Shown piece by piece: positions 23,990-34,393 of a stretch of 64,000 nucleotides of DNA (position 1 is the stretch's first letter; every line of letters starts with the position of its first letter). The stretch covers positions 5,689,001 to 5,753,000 of the forward strand of contig NC_083514.1 in assembly GCF_032362555.1 (NCBI RefSeq). The letters are read 5' to 3'. Source of the stretch: Amyelois transitella (lineage: Eukaryota; Arthropoda; Insecta; Lepidoptera; Pyralidae). The position numbers and the translations under genes are program-made. A model generated the notes under the pieces. The model searched no databases, was not told the origin of the DNA, and saw only the letters and a program-made list of their open reading frames with translations.

Positions 23990-24026
23990 TATAAATAATT
24001 TTGCTCATTGCAAGAAAGCGTCAGTC
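23990..24026 (+). promoter_or_regulatory. TATA box and initiator of the gene at 24072
   Basis: TATAAATA at 23990-23997 and TCAGTC at 24021-24026, 31 nt T to T. The leader of about 51 nt ends TACAGACCACG before the ATG. Confidence 0.8.
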
Positions 24027-24071
24027 AATTTTCTTTACTCGTCGATCTCATCTGAACTAATACAGACCACG

Positions 24072-24956
24072 ATGACTTCGCTGGTGGTGTTGTTTTCTGT
24101 GATGGCATTGACCGCTGCTAAACCCTCAGGACTTTTGCACGCTGGTTTAATATCGTATGCAGCTCCAGCTATCACCAGCTACGCCGCCCCGGCTGCAGTT
24201 TCGGAGCAGTCTCGCATCGACATTAAATCTTCGCCAGCTGTAGTTGCTACTGCAGCAGTTGCACCCGTCACTCGAACTTTCATCAGTGAGCCCATTGCAG
24301 TTGCCGCTCCCACTGTTGTAGCCGCGCCAGCCGCCGCCGTGTCTCACCAGTCTCGCGTCGAAGTCAAGTCAGCACCTGCTGTCATCAACACCGTAGCTAC
24401 TGCCCCAATCGCATACAGTGCACCTATAGCCACCGCAGCGGTCGCCCCAGCACTGAGTGGTGCTATCGCCTCACCGGCCTTTGCTCCCACTGCATTTGTC
24501 AACACTGCTTACGGTGCTCCGGCTTTCGTGAAATCTGCTGAGTTTGTGGCCCCAACTTATTTCAAATCAGCGGAACTTGTTGCTCCAGCTTTCCTGAAAA
24601 CAGCCGAATTTGTTGCCCCATTTTTGAAGACTGCTGAGATTGCGACACCAGCTCTAGCGAAGAATGAAGCTGTTGAGTCTACTGAGATTGCTGCTGAATC
24701 TGCTTCAACTCCATCAGTGCCTCAGGATACTCCTGAAGTAATCGCAGCACGGAATGCCCACTTTAAAGCCAAGGCTCTCGCCACTGGTCATCTTATCCGC
24801 AAGCGATCCGCTCCATTCTTTGGCGCTCCTATTGTTTCCGCTTACAGCACGCCATTTGTGTCGTCCTTGGTAGCCACGCATCCCGTGTCATCATATTCGG
24901 TGCCTCTAGTCTCAGCTCCCCTTATCACCAAAACCTACGGTTTGCGTGCTTGGTAA
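24072..24956 (+). CDS. cuticle protein with two retinin-like cores and 18-residue motif
   Basis: Single-exon gene, 294 aa. The signal peptide MTSLVVLFSVMALTAAKPSG is followed by retinin-like core 1 (EQSRIDIKSSPAV, about 45-57) and core 2 (HQSRVEVKSAPAV, 92-104). Then come four 10-11-residue repeats of the form F.K[ST]AE[FL]VAP (about 152-192), an acidic Ser/Glu-rich linker (198-213), the 18-residue cuticle motif PQDTPEVIAARNAHFKAKA (217-235), a tribasic RKRS (243-246), and a Tyr/Ser/Pro/Val tail ending LRAW. The 18-residue motif is known from post-ecdysial insect cuticle proteins; its biochemical role is not established. The gene at 26801 is a tandem duplicate sharing leader, layout and 3' UTR but lacking the AE repeat block. 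AATAAA is at 25023-25028. Confidence 0.88.
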   Translation: MTSLVVLFSVMALTAAKPSGLLHAGLISYAAPAITSYAAPAAVSEQSRIDIKSSPAVVATAAVAPVTRTFISEPIAVAAPTVVAAPAAAVSHQSRVEVKSAPAVINTVATAPIAYSAPIATAAVAPALSGAIASPAFAPTAFVNTAYGAPAFVKSAEFVAPTYFKSAELVAPAFLKTAEFVAPFLKTAEIATPALAKNEAVESTEIAAESASTPSVPQDTPEVIAARNAHFKAKALATGHLIRKRSAPFFGAPIVSAYSTPFVSSLVATHPVSSYSVPLVSAPLITKTYGLRAW

Positions 24957-25028
24957 GTATCATCACAGCAGCGAGGAATCATCCTCGGTTCAGATGTGAC
25001 GAACGACTGTACAATTTATGTAAATAAA

Positions 25029-26129
25029 TGTAAACATTAAATACAAAACAAAATGTTTTATTTCCTGCTCCACTTGATTTCTTATAAGAACGCATTTGTA
25101 TTGAAAATTACATACTTTTCTTGCTAGAGAAAAATACTGTTCCCCTGGTATTTTCGACAAACAACATAGTGCCTGAACGAAGCCACAGGTAAAAGTTAGC
25201 ACATTTCGTAACAAAAAAAAAGCAACTAAATTGATACTGAAATAGACTAAGGAAGTGAACGAGAATTTACCCTCAAAGTTGGATCGCAAATTATGTGTAT
25301 CGCTTAGATAAAAAAGCTCCGAGTATGCATCAGTCATCAAACCAGATTTAAGGTCTGGTAAGTAAAGAATATATATGAAAAATGTAGTCCAAGTAAAGAT
25401 TATCTAATTAAATTAAGAGGAGGATTATAAATAAATATTTGCCAAAGCCATTTATTGTAGCTATCGCACAAACTCTCAACATTTATCTTTTTTCAGGAGT
25501 TGCTTACATAAAAAGAAAAACACTATATTTTTCTTCCCAATACTGGTCAAAATTAAAAAAATAAATTCGAACAAATTACACACATGGAGCATTGAGGCTA
25601 TTACTTTGAGACTTTTATGGAGAACCAACACAATGATATTTTACATAAGTAGATGTCCATCCATCTAATAATATGAAGAGAAAAGTTTCCTCGAACATAT
25701 AAACTCAAAATTACTAAGATTTTTACAAAATTTAGCACAGAGATAGAATAGAACTTCAGGATTAACATAAGCTTATTTTTTTCTGAAAGTTCTACGGGAG
25801 CAAAGCATTATAACGAAAATATTATAAAACTTTGATTGTTCGTTAGCGCTTATCTTCGGATGTTTCCGAACCGATCATGAAACTTATTTTATCGTTAAGA
25901 ATGTGCATTCTATCTGCTGGTGTTTTTGGCTATGTATTTACCACGACCAAAGCCGTGGCGGGCCGGTCCAAAGTGTTTTCAATAACATTATTGACACAAC
26001 TATCATGACAGCCCTGTCGAAGCCGAAATTTGTATGCATAAAAGAGAGAAATATAAACGTATATATTATGTAAAGGGACATAAAGCCTGAATCTTGTGTA
26101 TAGTAAAATATTCTACTTCTATGAATGTA
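25029..26129. other. AT-rich intergenic, nothing firm
   Basis: A 116-codon open frame on the minus strand (24990-25340) overlaps the 3' UTR of the cuticle gene and shows no family features, so it is not called. No other gene seen. Confidence 0.4.
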
Positions 26130-26425
26130 TTTTTATACATGTGTAATATATAATATTACCTTACGGGCTAGGCAGAACCAACGTTCATGGAAATATTCAA
26201 ACACCACGTTTAGCGGAATTGCTTAATGATATAATTGAGATTCAGATAGCTGGCCTCTCCCAAATTTATTCCCCTGCTTGATACTATAGATTTTTCTTCG
26301 CTACCAGAACGAAATGAACGTTGCAATAAATAGTGCTTATATCTTTAGTCGCCTTTTACGTATTCAATGATAAGAAATGGAATGGTCCTATTTTATAGTC
26401 CGACAGGAGCGACAGGTCCCAGACA
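26130..26425 (-). repeat. degraded member of the ATGT-tail SINE-like family
   Basis: Recognisable pieces in order on the minus strand: the head region near 26400 (GGAATGGTCCTATTTTATA in plus orientation), GTCGCCTTTTACG, GCTTAATGATA and GGGCTAGGCAGAACC. Strongly diverged, with extra sequence inside, so an old insertion. Confidence 0.55.
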
Positions 26426-26721
26426 AATAAATAACTTTATTATTACCTACATTCATATAATTAAAACTTTACCGCTTTACGGGATAGCAACAGGGGTAGA
26501 TGGAAAGACACGTTCAGCATAAATGGCTCTGACTTTATAACCCGCGGGTAAAAGCTAGTACTCCAATACATTTTAGGACATGTTGCAACAACAACTGTTC
26601 GTTACATCATTTTTTTGTACTTGTAATAAAATGTCTTATTTATTGAACTATATAAAACATTACCTGCACGATGACAAAGCGAAGTTGTTGAACTTGACTT
26701 TCGTTTTGGTCTTGCGTATCA

Positions 26722-26758
26722 TATAAATACATACGGCGATGAGAAGAAAGCATCAGTT
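26722..26758 (+). promoter_or_regulatory. TATA box and initiator of the gene at 26801
   Basis: TATAAATA at 26722-26729 and TCAGTT at 26753-26758, 31 nt T to T. The leader ends ACACAGACCACG before the ATG. Confidence 0.8.
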
Positions 26759-26800
26759 AACATCGCTCTTTCGATCACATCTGAACTAACACAGACCACG

Positions 26801-27535
26801 ATGAACTCGCTGGTGGTGTTGTTGTCTATGGTGGCGTTGGCCGCTGCCAAACCATCGGGTCTCTTCCAAGCTGGATTAGTTTCATATGCTGCGCCCGCTA
26901 TTGCCAGCCTACCCGCAGCAGTGTCACAGCAGTCCCGGATCGACATCAAATCGTCTCCAGCTGTTATTTCAACCGCTGAAGTAGCACCCATCACTCGTTC
27001 TATCGTCGCTGAACCGTTCATTGCCACTCCATCAGTCTTGGCAGCCCCAGCAGCTGTTTCTTCTCAATCGCGCCTTGACATCAAGTCATCACCTGCCATC
27101 ATCAACACAGTGGCCGCAGCTCCTCTGGCTTATAGTGCACCGATTGGCATCGCACCTACCCTAATCAAGAGTGCATACGCCGCGCCCGCATTCACAGCCC
27201 CAGCTTTGTTGAAAACCTCCATTGCGGCTCCTGGACTCTTGACTCCAGCTCTTGCTGCGCCCGGAGTACCCCTCGATACTCCTGAAGTAATTGCCGCTCG
27301 TGCTGCTCACTTTGAAGCCAAAGCTCTGGCCGGGGCTCACCTTATCCGCAAACGCTCAGCGCCCCTGATTGGGGCTCCCGTTTTATCTACATACAGTGCC
27401 CCACTGGTGTCCACCTATAGTGCTTCTCCAATTGTTTCCCCTCTGTCCGCGACTTCTCTGATCTCCACATACTCCGCACCCATAGCCCTCTCGACGCCGC
27501 TCATCACTAAGGCATACAGCGTACACCCCTGGTGA
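26801..27535 (+). CDS. cuticle protein with two retinin-like cores and 18-residue motif (tandem duplicate)
   Basis: Single exon, 244 aa. Signal peptide MNSLVVLLSMVALAAAKPSG; retinin-like cores QQSRIDIKSSPAV (43-55) and SQSRLDIKSSPAI (88-100); 18-residue motif PLDTPEVIAARAAHFEAKA (157-175); tribasic RKRS (183-186); tail of STYSAP repeats ending YSVHPW. It is a tandem duplicate of the gene at 24072: same order of parts, similar leader, and the same 3' UTR block (GAGGATTACTCCTCGGTTCA here). It is shorter because it lacks the F.KSAE repeat block and the acidic linker. AATAAA is at 27590-27595. Secretion and incorporation in cuticle are inferred from the signal peptide and motif. Confidence 0.88.
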   Translation: MNSLVVLLSMVALAAAKPSGLFQAGLVSYAAPAIASLPAAVSQQSRIDIKSSPAVISTAEVAPITRSIVAEPFIATPSVLAAPAAVSSQSRLDIKSSPAIINTVAAAPLAYSAPIGIAPTLIKSAYAAPAFTAPALLKTSIAAPGLLTPALAAPGVPLDTPEVIAARAAHFEAKALAGAHLIRKRSAPLIGAPVLSTYSAPLVSTYSASPIVSPLSATSLISTYSAPIALSTPLITKAYSVHPW

Positions 27536-27595
27536 ATGCCACCAAGCAATGAGGATTACTCCTCGGTTCAGATGTAACGACTGAATGTAAATAAA

Positions 27596-27987
27596 AATTA
27601 TGTCACTGATATATGCTTACTTTTATAATTCCAATAATATAATTATATTCCTCAAGACAACTAACTATAGCCTTTATTTCCTTGAAAATAACCAATAATT
27701 AAGAACTTCATATTTTGTTTTGAGCGTTTTTTTTTGTTCTGTATAGGTACTATATTTAAATAGGTACATTTGTACTACTTTGTCAATATAAGCAAGAGTG
27801 TATATCTTAATGTTAAAACAATTCATCATTGATGTTGTTCCCAACACCAGACAAGGCAAAAAGTCTCGAAGAAACTAAAAAGCTACGATCTCCTAGTTGA
27901 TTTAATGATGGAATTGAGACTCAGGTACGTAGTGGGTTGCTAGCTCGCTTTTTATACACTACCAGATCAGCATCAAACCATTACTTC
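27596..27987. other. AT-rich intergenic, nothing recognised
   Basis: No gene or repeat recognised before the nested repeats that begin at 27988. Confidence 0.35.
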
Positions 27988-28109
27988 CACATACATATGT
28001 ATGTGGTAGAGATATCACTTTTAAAAGAAAGAGGCTCTTTACCGCAGGGATAGACAGAGACTACATCTTTCTACTTACCAAGATCATGCATGCCTACTTC
28101 TTTCGATTA
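27988..28109 (-). repeat. ATGT-tailed dispersed repeat, second family, diverged copy
   Basis: The tail (catacatatgtatgt) and body (GGGATAGACAGAGACTACA, CTTTCTACTTACCAAGATC) match 13776-13975. It is cut off by the next repeat at 28110, which probably inserted into it. Confidence 0.55.
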
Positions 28110-28317
28110 ACATCCTACTACTATTATAAAGGCGAAAGTTTGTATGGATGTATGGATGTTTGTTACTCTTTCACGCAAAAACTACTGAACCGATTACCAT
28201 GAAATTTGGTATGTAGGTAGCTGAAGACCCAGAATAACACATAGGCTACTTTTTATCCCAGAGTTCCCGCGGGATTGATAGGGTTTCCATGCGGACGAAG
28301 TCGCGGGCGGCCTCTAG
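28110..28317 (-). repeat. dispersed repeat with Lepidoptera-typical ends, copy 2
   Basis: Inverted, near-identical copy of 17376-17567, reading in plus orientation from ATCCTACTACTATTATAAAG to GCGGGCGGCCTCTAG. It is about 16 bp longer because it keeps the middle part (GAACCGATTACCATG) missing in the other copy. Confidence 0.75.
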
Positions 28318-28679
28318 TTATACAAATATACTTAGGTACATATACCTATACCCAGGCAGCTCCGCTCCAGACTTATAGTACCCTTCTTTGTGACCAAAAA
28401 CATTTAAACCCAAAAACCCGATATTTGTTTGTAATTTTTAATTATTACTATTAAATTACAATATAAATATATTTCAAAGATATTTTACAAACTTATAACT
28501 TAGAACATTGCTTGTTTTTACAAAATATTAGGGTAATGGTACTTCACCGCAGTTAATTTCTGCCTATTAGGTTAAGTAGGTACTTTATAAACGGATCCTT
28601 TTATTAAAAAAAATGGTGTGGGTATTTTGACGTCACAAAATTATAAGTACATTTTCCAATATCATAAATTTATTTGGCT

Positions 28680-28965
28680 ACTAGCTGTGCCTGCGACTTC
28701 GTCCGCGTGTAATAGTTATTTTGGGCATCATTGAAGCCCTCAAGGATGCTCCTTCCATGATTTTTTTCACATTTTCCATTATTTATTCGCTCCTAATAGT
28801 TTAATAGTTGCATCTAGACGTTATATAGCCTAAAGCCTTCCTCGATTAATGCTCTATTCAATACGAAAATAATCTTTCAAATCGAACCAGTAGTTCTTGA
28901 GATTAGCACATTAAAAAAAACAAACAAACTCTTCAGTTTTATAATATTAGTATAGATAAATCTAA
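28680..28965 (+). repeat. diverged dispersed repeat
   Basis: It begins CTAGCTGTGCCTGCGACTTC and ends TTTATAATATTAGTATAGAT, the typical edges of this lepidopteran repeat class (from memory). The interior includes CCTTCCTCGATTAATGCTC and GTAGTTCTTGAGATTAGC. Confidence 0.6.
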
Positions 28966-29044
28966 GTGCCTATTTAAACTAAAAAAAAATATTTTAATAG
29001 AATTATAACCAGAAATATGTACCTACAACTACAAAAGAAAAAGA

Positions 29045-29690
29045 AATGAAAATAAAGTTGAAACGCCTGTGCAATACTGTCTTGCCGTCGTCGGGTCTTC
29101 CCATACTCCCTTAGTGGAGTCGGAGTAGATTGGTCAGGGCTTTTGGCCCTCTTTAATGGCATCATCGCTGCCTACGACTGTAGGCAGGTCGATGGGGTGG
29201 CCGCAACGGCCTGGGTCTTCACGTCTTCATACACTGGGAGTTCCCGAGGGGAGAGGACCCGACGGCCCGGAGGGAGCGGAGTGGAGCGGCGCGATGCCGC
29301 GCAGGTGGCTGTGTGATGACGCGTCCGCCCTCTCGAATATCTAGGTTCTCCTACTTCTAGTCCCTGAGCATCGTCGAGTTCCTCACGTAGCGCGGGGCTC
29401 CGACGACTGCTCTGAGACTTTGGTTCTCTTGGGCTCTGAGTCTACTCCTGTTGGTCTCAGAGCAGAATGCGTACCACGCCGGGGCCGCGTACGTGAGGCG
29501 GGATCTGACGTACGTTTGGTAGATCCCGTGCTTCGTCCTCAGGGGGAGGCTGGAGGAGAGAACTGCGTGAAGTCTCCCCCTGGCTGCCTTGGTCATGAAG
29601 CTTGCGCTCGCCTCCTGCCCCTTTTATACCCTGCCTTCGCTAGCCGCGTCGAGCGCGGCAACCGTTACGCAAAAATAATCCTTATAGCAT
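29045..29690 (-). mobile_element. LINE fragment, Jockey-type, 5'-truncated
   Basis: A GC-rich island in AT-rich surroundings. On the minus strand an open stretch (complement of 29357-29596, 79 codons) encodes LRTKHGIYQTYVRSRLTYAA followed by PAWYAFCSETNRSRLRAQE, which matches the conserved region after the reverse-transcriptase domain in Jockey-clade non-LTR retrotransposons (Y...R..L.Y..P.W). The frame closes soon after RNSTMLRD, and no upstream reverse-transcriptase or endonuclease part is present, so it is a dead 3' piece. Element limits are set by base composition and are approximate. Confidence 0.78.
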
Positions 29691-29999
29691 GATTCAGTAT
29701 TTACGCGCGATGGCTTGTTAGGGTATTTTATTTCATGTATAAGTTTGGTGTTCCTATACCGATTTCGATGATTCTTTTTTTATTGAATAGGTACTTATAT
29801 TAATTTTTAAGAATTATGAATGAGTGTGAGTGTTATTGGTATTATAAACATCAGAGTAAAGAAATATAATCAGAAATCTCCGAACTGCTAAGCTATTAGG
29901 AATTACACGTGTTATTGTGAGTCAACCATAAAAAATAGACTTATGCTGTCTTGGGATATTTTTTTAATAATTTTATGAAGTATATTTCCGTTATACATG

Positions 30000-30216
30000 G
30001 TTTTGCTGTATCTTTAACCATTAAGGCTGCACACGCGACGGAAGCTTAAAAAATCAAGTAACTTCTCCCGTTTTCCCAACATTTCCTTTCACTGCTCTTC
30101 TCCTAGTGATTGTAGCGTAATAAAAAGTATACTATAACCTGCTCAGGAGTATGAAGAATAACTGCACCAAGTTTCGTTAAAATCCGTCAAGTAGTTTTTG
30201 TTTCTATAAAGAACAT

Positions 30217-30253
<37 letters not shown>

Positions 30254-30375
30254 AAATTTACTGATTGCATTTTTGGCATCAGTATCGATCACTAATCACC
30301 CCCTGATAGTTATTTTGAAAATATATTCCATGTACAGAATTGACCTCTCTACAGATTTATTATAAGTATAGATTG
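30000..30375 (+). repeat. diverged dispersed repeat with microsatellite
   Basis: GAAGAATAACTGCACCAAGT, CCGTCAAGTAGTTTTTG and the end TTATTATAAGTATAGAT follow the same lepidopteran repeat layout as 28680-28965. The ACAG microsatellite at 30217-30250 lies within it. Confidence 0.5.
30217..30250 (+). repeat. ACAG tetranucleotide microsatellite
   Basis: About eight and a half perfect ACAG units. Confidence 0.95.
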
Positions 30376-30481
30376 AGGCTAAAAAGCATACCATACATAA
30401 TTATGATCACGTTTGAGATAGTGTCAAGTCGCTAGCCCATCACCTTAAGAAGAATCCCAAGTTTATAAGCTAAGAAGCGAA

Positions 30482-30920
30482 ATAAAACAAACCGGCGAAG
30501 TGCGAGTCGGGCTCGCACGTAAAGATTTCTAGTATATCATTATCACACTTGTTTTTCAAATATTTTTGTTTTACATTCACGTTTCTAACTGCGTTTGTTA
30601 AAGTAGACCAAAAATTTCTTAAAAAATTGGATTTTGTATGAAAGCCGCCCTTTAATAATTACTTTATTGCAATTTAATTATTTATTTTTGAAGGTTATAT
30701 TCTGTGAAAATTTTAAACTTCTATCTGTGACGGTTATTTATATTATCGAGAAAAAATGTACAAAAAGCTAACATTTATTGTAATGGGCCCCCGCCAAATA
30801 ATGTGTGTGTGTGGGGGGGGGGGGGGGGGGGTATACCCCACATAATATATATTTTTTTAATGGCAGGCAGAGTAATAGGATCCCGTTTTTACCATTTAGG
30901 TACGGAACCCTAAAAACAAT
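30482..30920 (+). repeat. dispersed repeat with GCGAGTCGGGCTCG-type head
   Basis: It starts near AAACCGGCGAAGTGCGAGTC and ends near GGTACGGAACCCTAAAAAC, ends that recur as a pair in lepidopteran genomes (from memory). No protein is encoded. A 19-base G run lies inside at 30813-30831. Confidence 0.5.
30813..30831 (+). repeat. 19-base guanine homopolymer
   Basis: Uninterrupted G run following a short GT-repeat (GTGTGTGTGT). The length is error-prone in any sequencing method. Confidence 0.9.
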
Positions 30921-31007
30921 CTATATACTTATCGTAAATAAAAAGGAAATCGTTACAATTCGATTAATGATTACGTTAAAAAACCTATATTTATTATTTA
31001 TCAATCA

Positions 31008-31240
31008 CTAGCTGTCCCGGCAAACGTTGTTTTGCCATATAAACATTTTTAAGAAATATCGAGTGAAAAAAAATGTTAAGGGTGGACAACCTTTATCACT
31101 AAGGGGTATAAAAAATAGATGTTGGCCGATTCTCAGACCTATTCAATATGCTCACAAAATTTTATAAGAATCGGTCAAGCCGTTCCGGAGGAGTACGGTA
31201 TCCAACATTGTGACACGAGAATTTCATATACATATAAGAT
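31008..31240 (+). repeat. LINE-tail-like dispersed repeat, copy 2
   Basis: It starts CTAGCTGTCCCGGCAAACG and ends GTGACACGAGAATTTCATA, with ATCGGTCAAGCCGTT inside. Shorter relative of 10308-10668. Confidence 0.6.
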
Positions 31241-31881
31241 TATGTACTTACTCTAATGACGACCTCGAGCATATTACACACGAACAAAGAATTGGCGAAT
31301 ATAATTAATCAAATTCTGTAAGGAAGCGGTACTTAGAAAATTATTTTGATTTAATTATTATTGAGTATCACTGTTATACAATTAATACAATTAAAATTCT
31401 GTAATAACTAAAACATTGAATAACATAGAACTGTAATCTTAAAATGGTTTTTGTTTCAGGTTAAACATATTTTCTTTACGAAGCCTATATTAGTGCTAAT
31501 ATGACTTAGAAAAATTTCAAATTTATTTTTCATTGTTTCGAATTAGATCGTTTTAAGTATTTTAGTCAATTATACTGATTTTAAACATAAAGATTTAATA
31601 TTGCTAATTTCGATAACAATTTCGTTCAGTATTGAGAGTTTATATTATAGGCAAAACTCGTTAGAGTTTGTTTCATGCGGGCTAATCAATGAATACCTTG
31701 GATTTCACATCTAAGTACCTTCGCAGTACGCCTAAATGATGACGGAAGCTTCCGTGTAAAAAAAATATTTATATACACACTGTAATAACAATACCACTTT
31801 GAATATCAAGGCATTGATAGCAGTTTGAAGGTGATTGTGTGGCATTTTTTGTTCACTACAATACGAATTAGATAAGCTTGG

Positions 31882-31918
31882 TATAAAAGCATTCTATACG
31901 AAGAGTTAGGCATCAGTC
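31882..31918 (+). promoter_or_regulatory. TATA box and initiator of the gene at 31959
   Basis: TATAAAAG at 31882-31889 and TCAGTC at 31913-31918, 31 nt T to T. The 46-nt leader ends ACACAGACCACA before the ATG. Confidence 0.82.
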
Positions 31919-31958
31919 GATTTTTGCTCATCGATCAGACAACCCAACACAGACCACA

Positions 31959-32543
31959 ATGTACAAGTTGGTGGTGTTGTTCTCCGTAGCGGCTTTGGCG
32001 GCAGCCAAGCCGGGTCTGGTGGCGCCATTGGCGTACTCCGCGGCCGTGCCCGCCGTTAGCTCAGTATCGCAGTACAGCTCCAGTGTTCTTCATGGAAGCC
32101 CAGTGGTGTCTGCAGCCGTGCCCGCCGTGTACAGTGCACCTGCTGTTTATGGTGCCTCAGTGGTAGCTCCTGTCCCTGCAGTAGCCTTATCTCAAGCTCC
32201 TCACTCTCCCGCTGTCGTGTTGGACGCTGTTCACGGAGTGCCCTTGGATACTCCTGAAGTCGTCGCTGCACGCGCCGCTCACTATCAAGCTAAGGCTCTG
32301 ACTGGTCTTCATCATCTTAAGAAGCGCTCCCTGGCTCCTGTTGCGTACAGCTCAGTGGTTTCTCCCGTCGCCCCTGTAGTGTCCGCCTATTCCGCCCCCT
32401 TAGTACATGGTCCTGTAGTATCTGCATACTCTTCCCCTATCGTATCAGCCCCCGTCGTCTCCGCTTACTCAGCTCCCGTCGTGGGCGCTCCACTTGCCTA
32501 CTCCGCTGTTGTCCCCAAAGCCCTCAGCGTCCACCCCTGGTAA
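31959..32543 (+). CDS. cuticle protein with 18-residue motif and KKRS site
   Basis: Single exon, 194 aa. Signal peptide MYKLVVLFSVAALAAAKPG, using the same MYKL start that forms a separate exon in the genes at 17961 and 47123. A Val/Ser/Ala/Tyr-rich part follows, with a remnant of the retinin-like core at best (SVSQYSSSVLHGSPVV, 35-50). Then the 18-residue motif PLDTPEVVAARAAHYQAKA (95-113), KKRS (121-124), and a tail of VVSAYSAP repeats ending LSVHPW. AATAAA is at 32618-32623. It is closest in layout to the gene at 26801 but keeps only one conserved module. Confidence 0.87.
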   Translation: MYKLVVLFSVAALAAAKPGLVAPLAYSAAVPAVSSVSQYSSSVLHGSPVVSAAVPAVYSAPAVYGASVVAPVPAVALSQAPHSPAVVLDAVHGVPLDTPEVVAARAAHYQAKALTGLHHLKKRSLAPVAYSSVVSPVAPVVSAYSAPLVHGPVVSAYSSPIVSAPVVSAYSAPVVGAPLAYSAVVPKALSVHPW

Positions 32544-32623
32544 ATACGGTCCCGTTGTACAGAAGACCGTTCCAGGTCTGATCAATGATATTGTAAATAT
32601 AATCAAATCACTGCCGCAATAAA

Positions 32624-33733
32624 TTGATTTTATAAATTTAATGTCTTTTTATTGTTACTTAAGTATGTTAAAAACTTGTGCAGTTGAATACATTATTTAA
32701 GCCTTTGATAAATTAAGACCATACCTAGCTTTCCATGAAGTAAAAATCGTTACCTATCGCAACGAGAAATAAAAAGATACTTTAGACAATTGAGAAAGTT
32801 AATCAGTAAGTTAGTCGCTATCAAGGTACTAATTAAATATAATATCAAATTCTAAATATCAATTTTAAATCGTTTATTTCTTCAGATAAATTAAATTACT
32901 TAGGTACATTAGTTATGTACCTTAACAACACCGGACTTTTCTTTTGCTCCTTTTTCCTTAACAAGTACATAAAATTTGAAATAATGTTGAATGTGACGTC
33001 GCAAGACACCATATCGTTTTTATCGTGCATTCCGAGATTTATTGATAGATTTACAACTGCGTAGAATATTGTGTGCTATGAAAGACTACGACAAATCTTT
33101 TTTTTATTTTCAAATGCAATATGGCTTTTTAATTATCTTCAATTAATTATTTCTATGCATGTACCCGTTATATTCTGATTAGTAAGCTGGTGGTTACTTC
33201 CCGGTCTAGTATGTCGGTACATGTCTTGGCCACCACGCCACCATCCAATCTGGAAATCTTGTTCGATTGTTCTAATATCCTCTTTTTCCCACCAACATAA
33301 AAAAATATATATATTTTACACAAACGTCCGAATAAGTGGCTTAAAAATCTGAACTCTTGTTTTTTTTAACGAATACAATAATAAGAAAAAAATTTCAAGT
33401 CTTAAAAATTACGCTAGCCCTTAAAAAGCTGCGCCTTTTCGCTAATGTCCTACTTTTATGTTAGGCCGGCACTCTATGTTAATATCTTAAATAATTTTTG
33501 ATCATGTTTTTTCTTACACGTGCCGATTCATATACTTAAATAGAATTACGTCGAGGATAATATTACGAATCAGCATGTGCTTAAGAATTTTTTGTTTAAT
33601 TTACGACTAATTTAACCTAGATGACTACATTTCTGATATTAAACTTTTTCTGTTTCTGTTCATTTACGTACAGGCTAAAGAAGTTTAATATTAAAACGAT
33701 TAAAATTAATAAAAATAATTAATATTCAAGACA
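32624..33733. other. AT-rich intergenic, nothing recognised
   Basis: No gene seen. A somewhat GC-richer piece at about 33410-33480 has no recognisable identity. Confidence 0.4.
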
Positions 33734-33820
33734 TTTATTTGCTCTACATTATAATAAGAGTTTGTACAAATTTTTATCAGACAATTTTCTTCAAATCGAT
33801 GCTTATTCCAAACCATGAGA

Positions 33821-34306
33821 CTAGTAATGCCCTAAATGTGGATAAATAGAGGCATAACCATGTCCTCCCAAATGCCCACCAACCAGTGGCTTATGCAGAA
33901 GAGGTGCGGCAGCAACAATAGGTGCAATAACTGGTGCAACTACTGGTTTCACGATGGGGACGACTGCTGGCGAAGTCCTGACATCCACACGGGACTGGTG
34001 CGATACAGCAACTGGGGCTATATGAGCGACCGGGGCGACAACAGGAGTCGCAACCAACGGAGCGACGTGACCCAATGCAGCATGTCCCAACGGAGCAACC
34101 AAATGTGGAGATCTTTTCAGTATATGATGACCGAGGGGCTTCGTCACTATTCCATGACTGTATAATCCGTAACCGCCATAGCCATGTAAACCGTATGGAG
34201 TCAGCAGAGGCCCGTGGAGAGTGTGCGCAGCCGGCACTACCAGCGGAACGACCGCGTGACCACGGCACAAGGCAAGGCAACTTAGCAGCAGTGCCACACG
34301 GAACAT
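33821..34306 (-). CDS. His/Gly-containing cuticle protein with retinin-like core
   Basis: Single exon, 161 aa, start at MFRVALL (ATG complement of 34304-34306). The frame stays open 46 codons further upstream, but that part crosses the predicted transcription start and has no signal peptide at its front. Signal peptide MFRVALLLSCLALCRGHA; a Gly/Tyr/His-rich part (LHGYGGYGLYSHG); dibasic LKRS in HHILKRSPHL; one retinin-like core AVSHQSRVDVRTSPAV; then Val/Pro/Ala repeats; ending with GGHLGGHGYASIYPHLGHY. The 18-residue motif is absent. A minus-strand AATAAA is at 33734-33739. It forms a head-to-head pair with the gene at 34883. Confidence 0.85.
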   Translation of the reverse strand: MFRVALLLSCLALCRGHAVVPLVVPAAHTLHGPLLTPYGLHGYGGYGLYSHGIVTKPLGHHILKRSPHLVAPLGHAALGHVAPLVATPVVAPVAHIAPVAVSHQSRVDVRTSPAVVPIVKPVVAPVIAPIVAAAPLLHKPLVGGHLGGHGYASIYPHLGHY

Positions 34307-34356
34307 CTTGATAAATTTTACAGTTTCAAGTATAGCAGCTTGCCAGTAAACAATTC

Positions 34357-34393
34357 GACTGTTGCTTAGAACTGGAATCGACACCTTCTTATA
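34357..34393 (-). promoter_or_regulatory. TATA box and initiator of the minus-strand gene at 34306
   Basis: On the minus strand TATAAGAA (first T at 34393) and ACAGTC (first base at 34362), 31 nt apart. Predicted leader 56 nt. Confidence 0.7.

Noticed and set aside
24990-25340. 116-codon frame on the minus strand
   Set aside because: It overlaps the 3' UTR of the 24072 gene, has no recognisable domain, mixed composition and no promoter signals; likely chance.
29156-29692. plus-strand open frames in the GC-rich island near 29 kb
   Set aside because: The minus strand carries a recognisable LINE protein segment; the plus-strand frames are its shadows.
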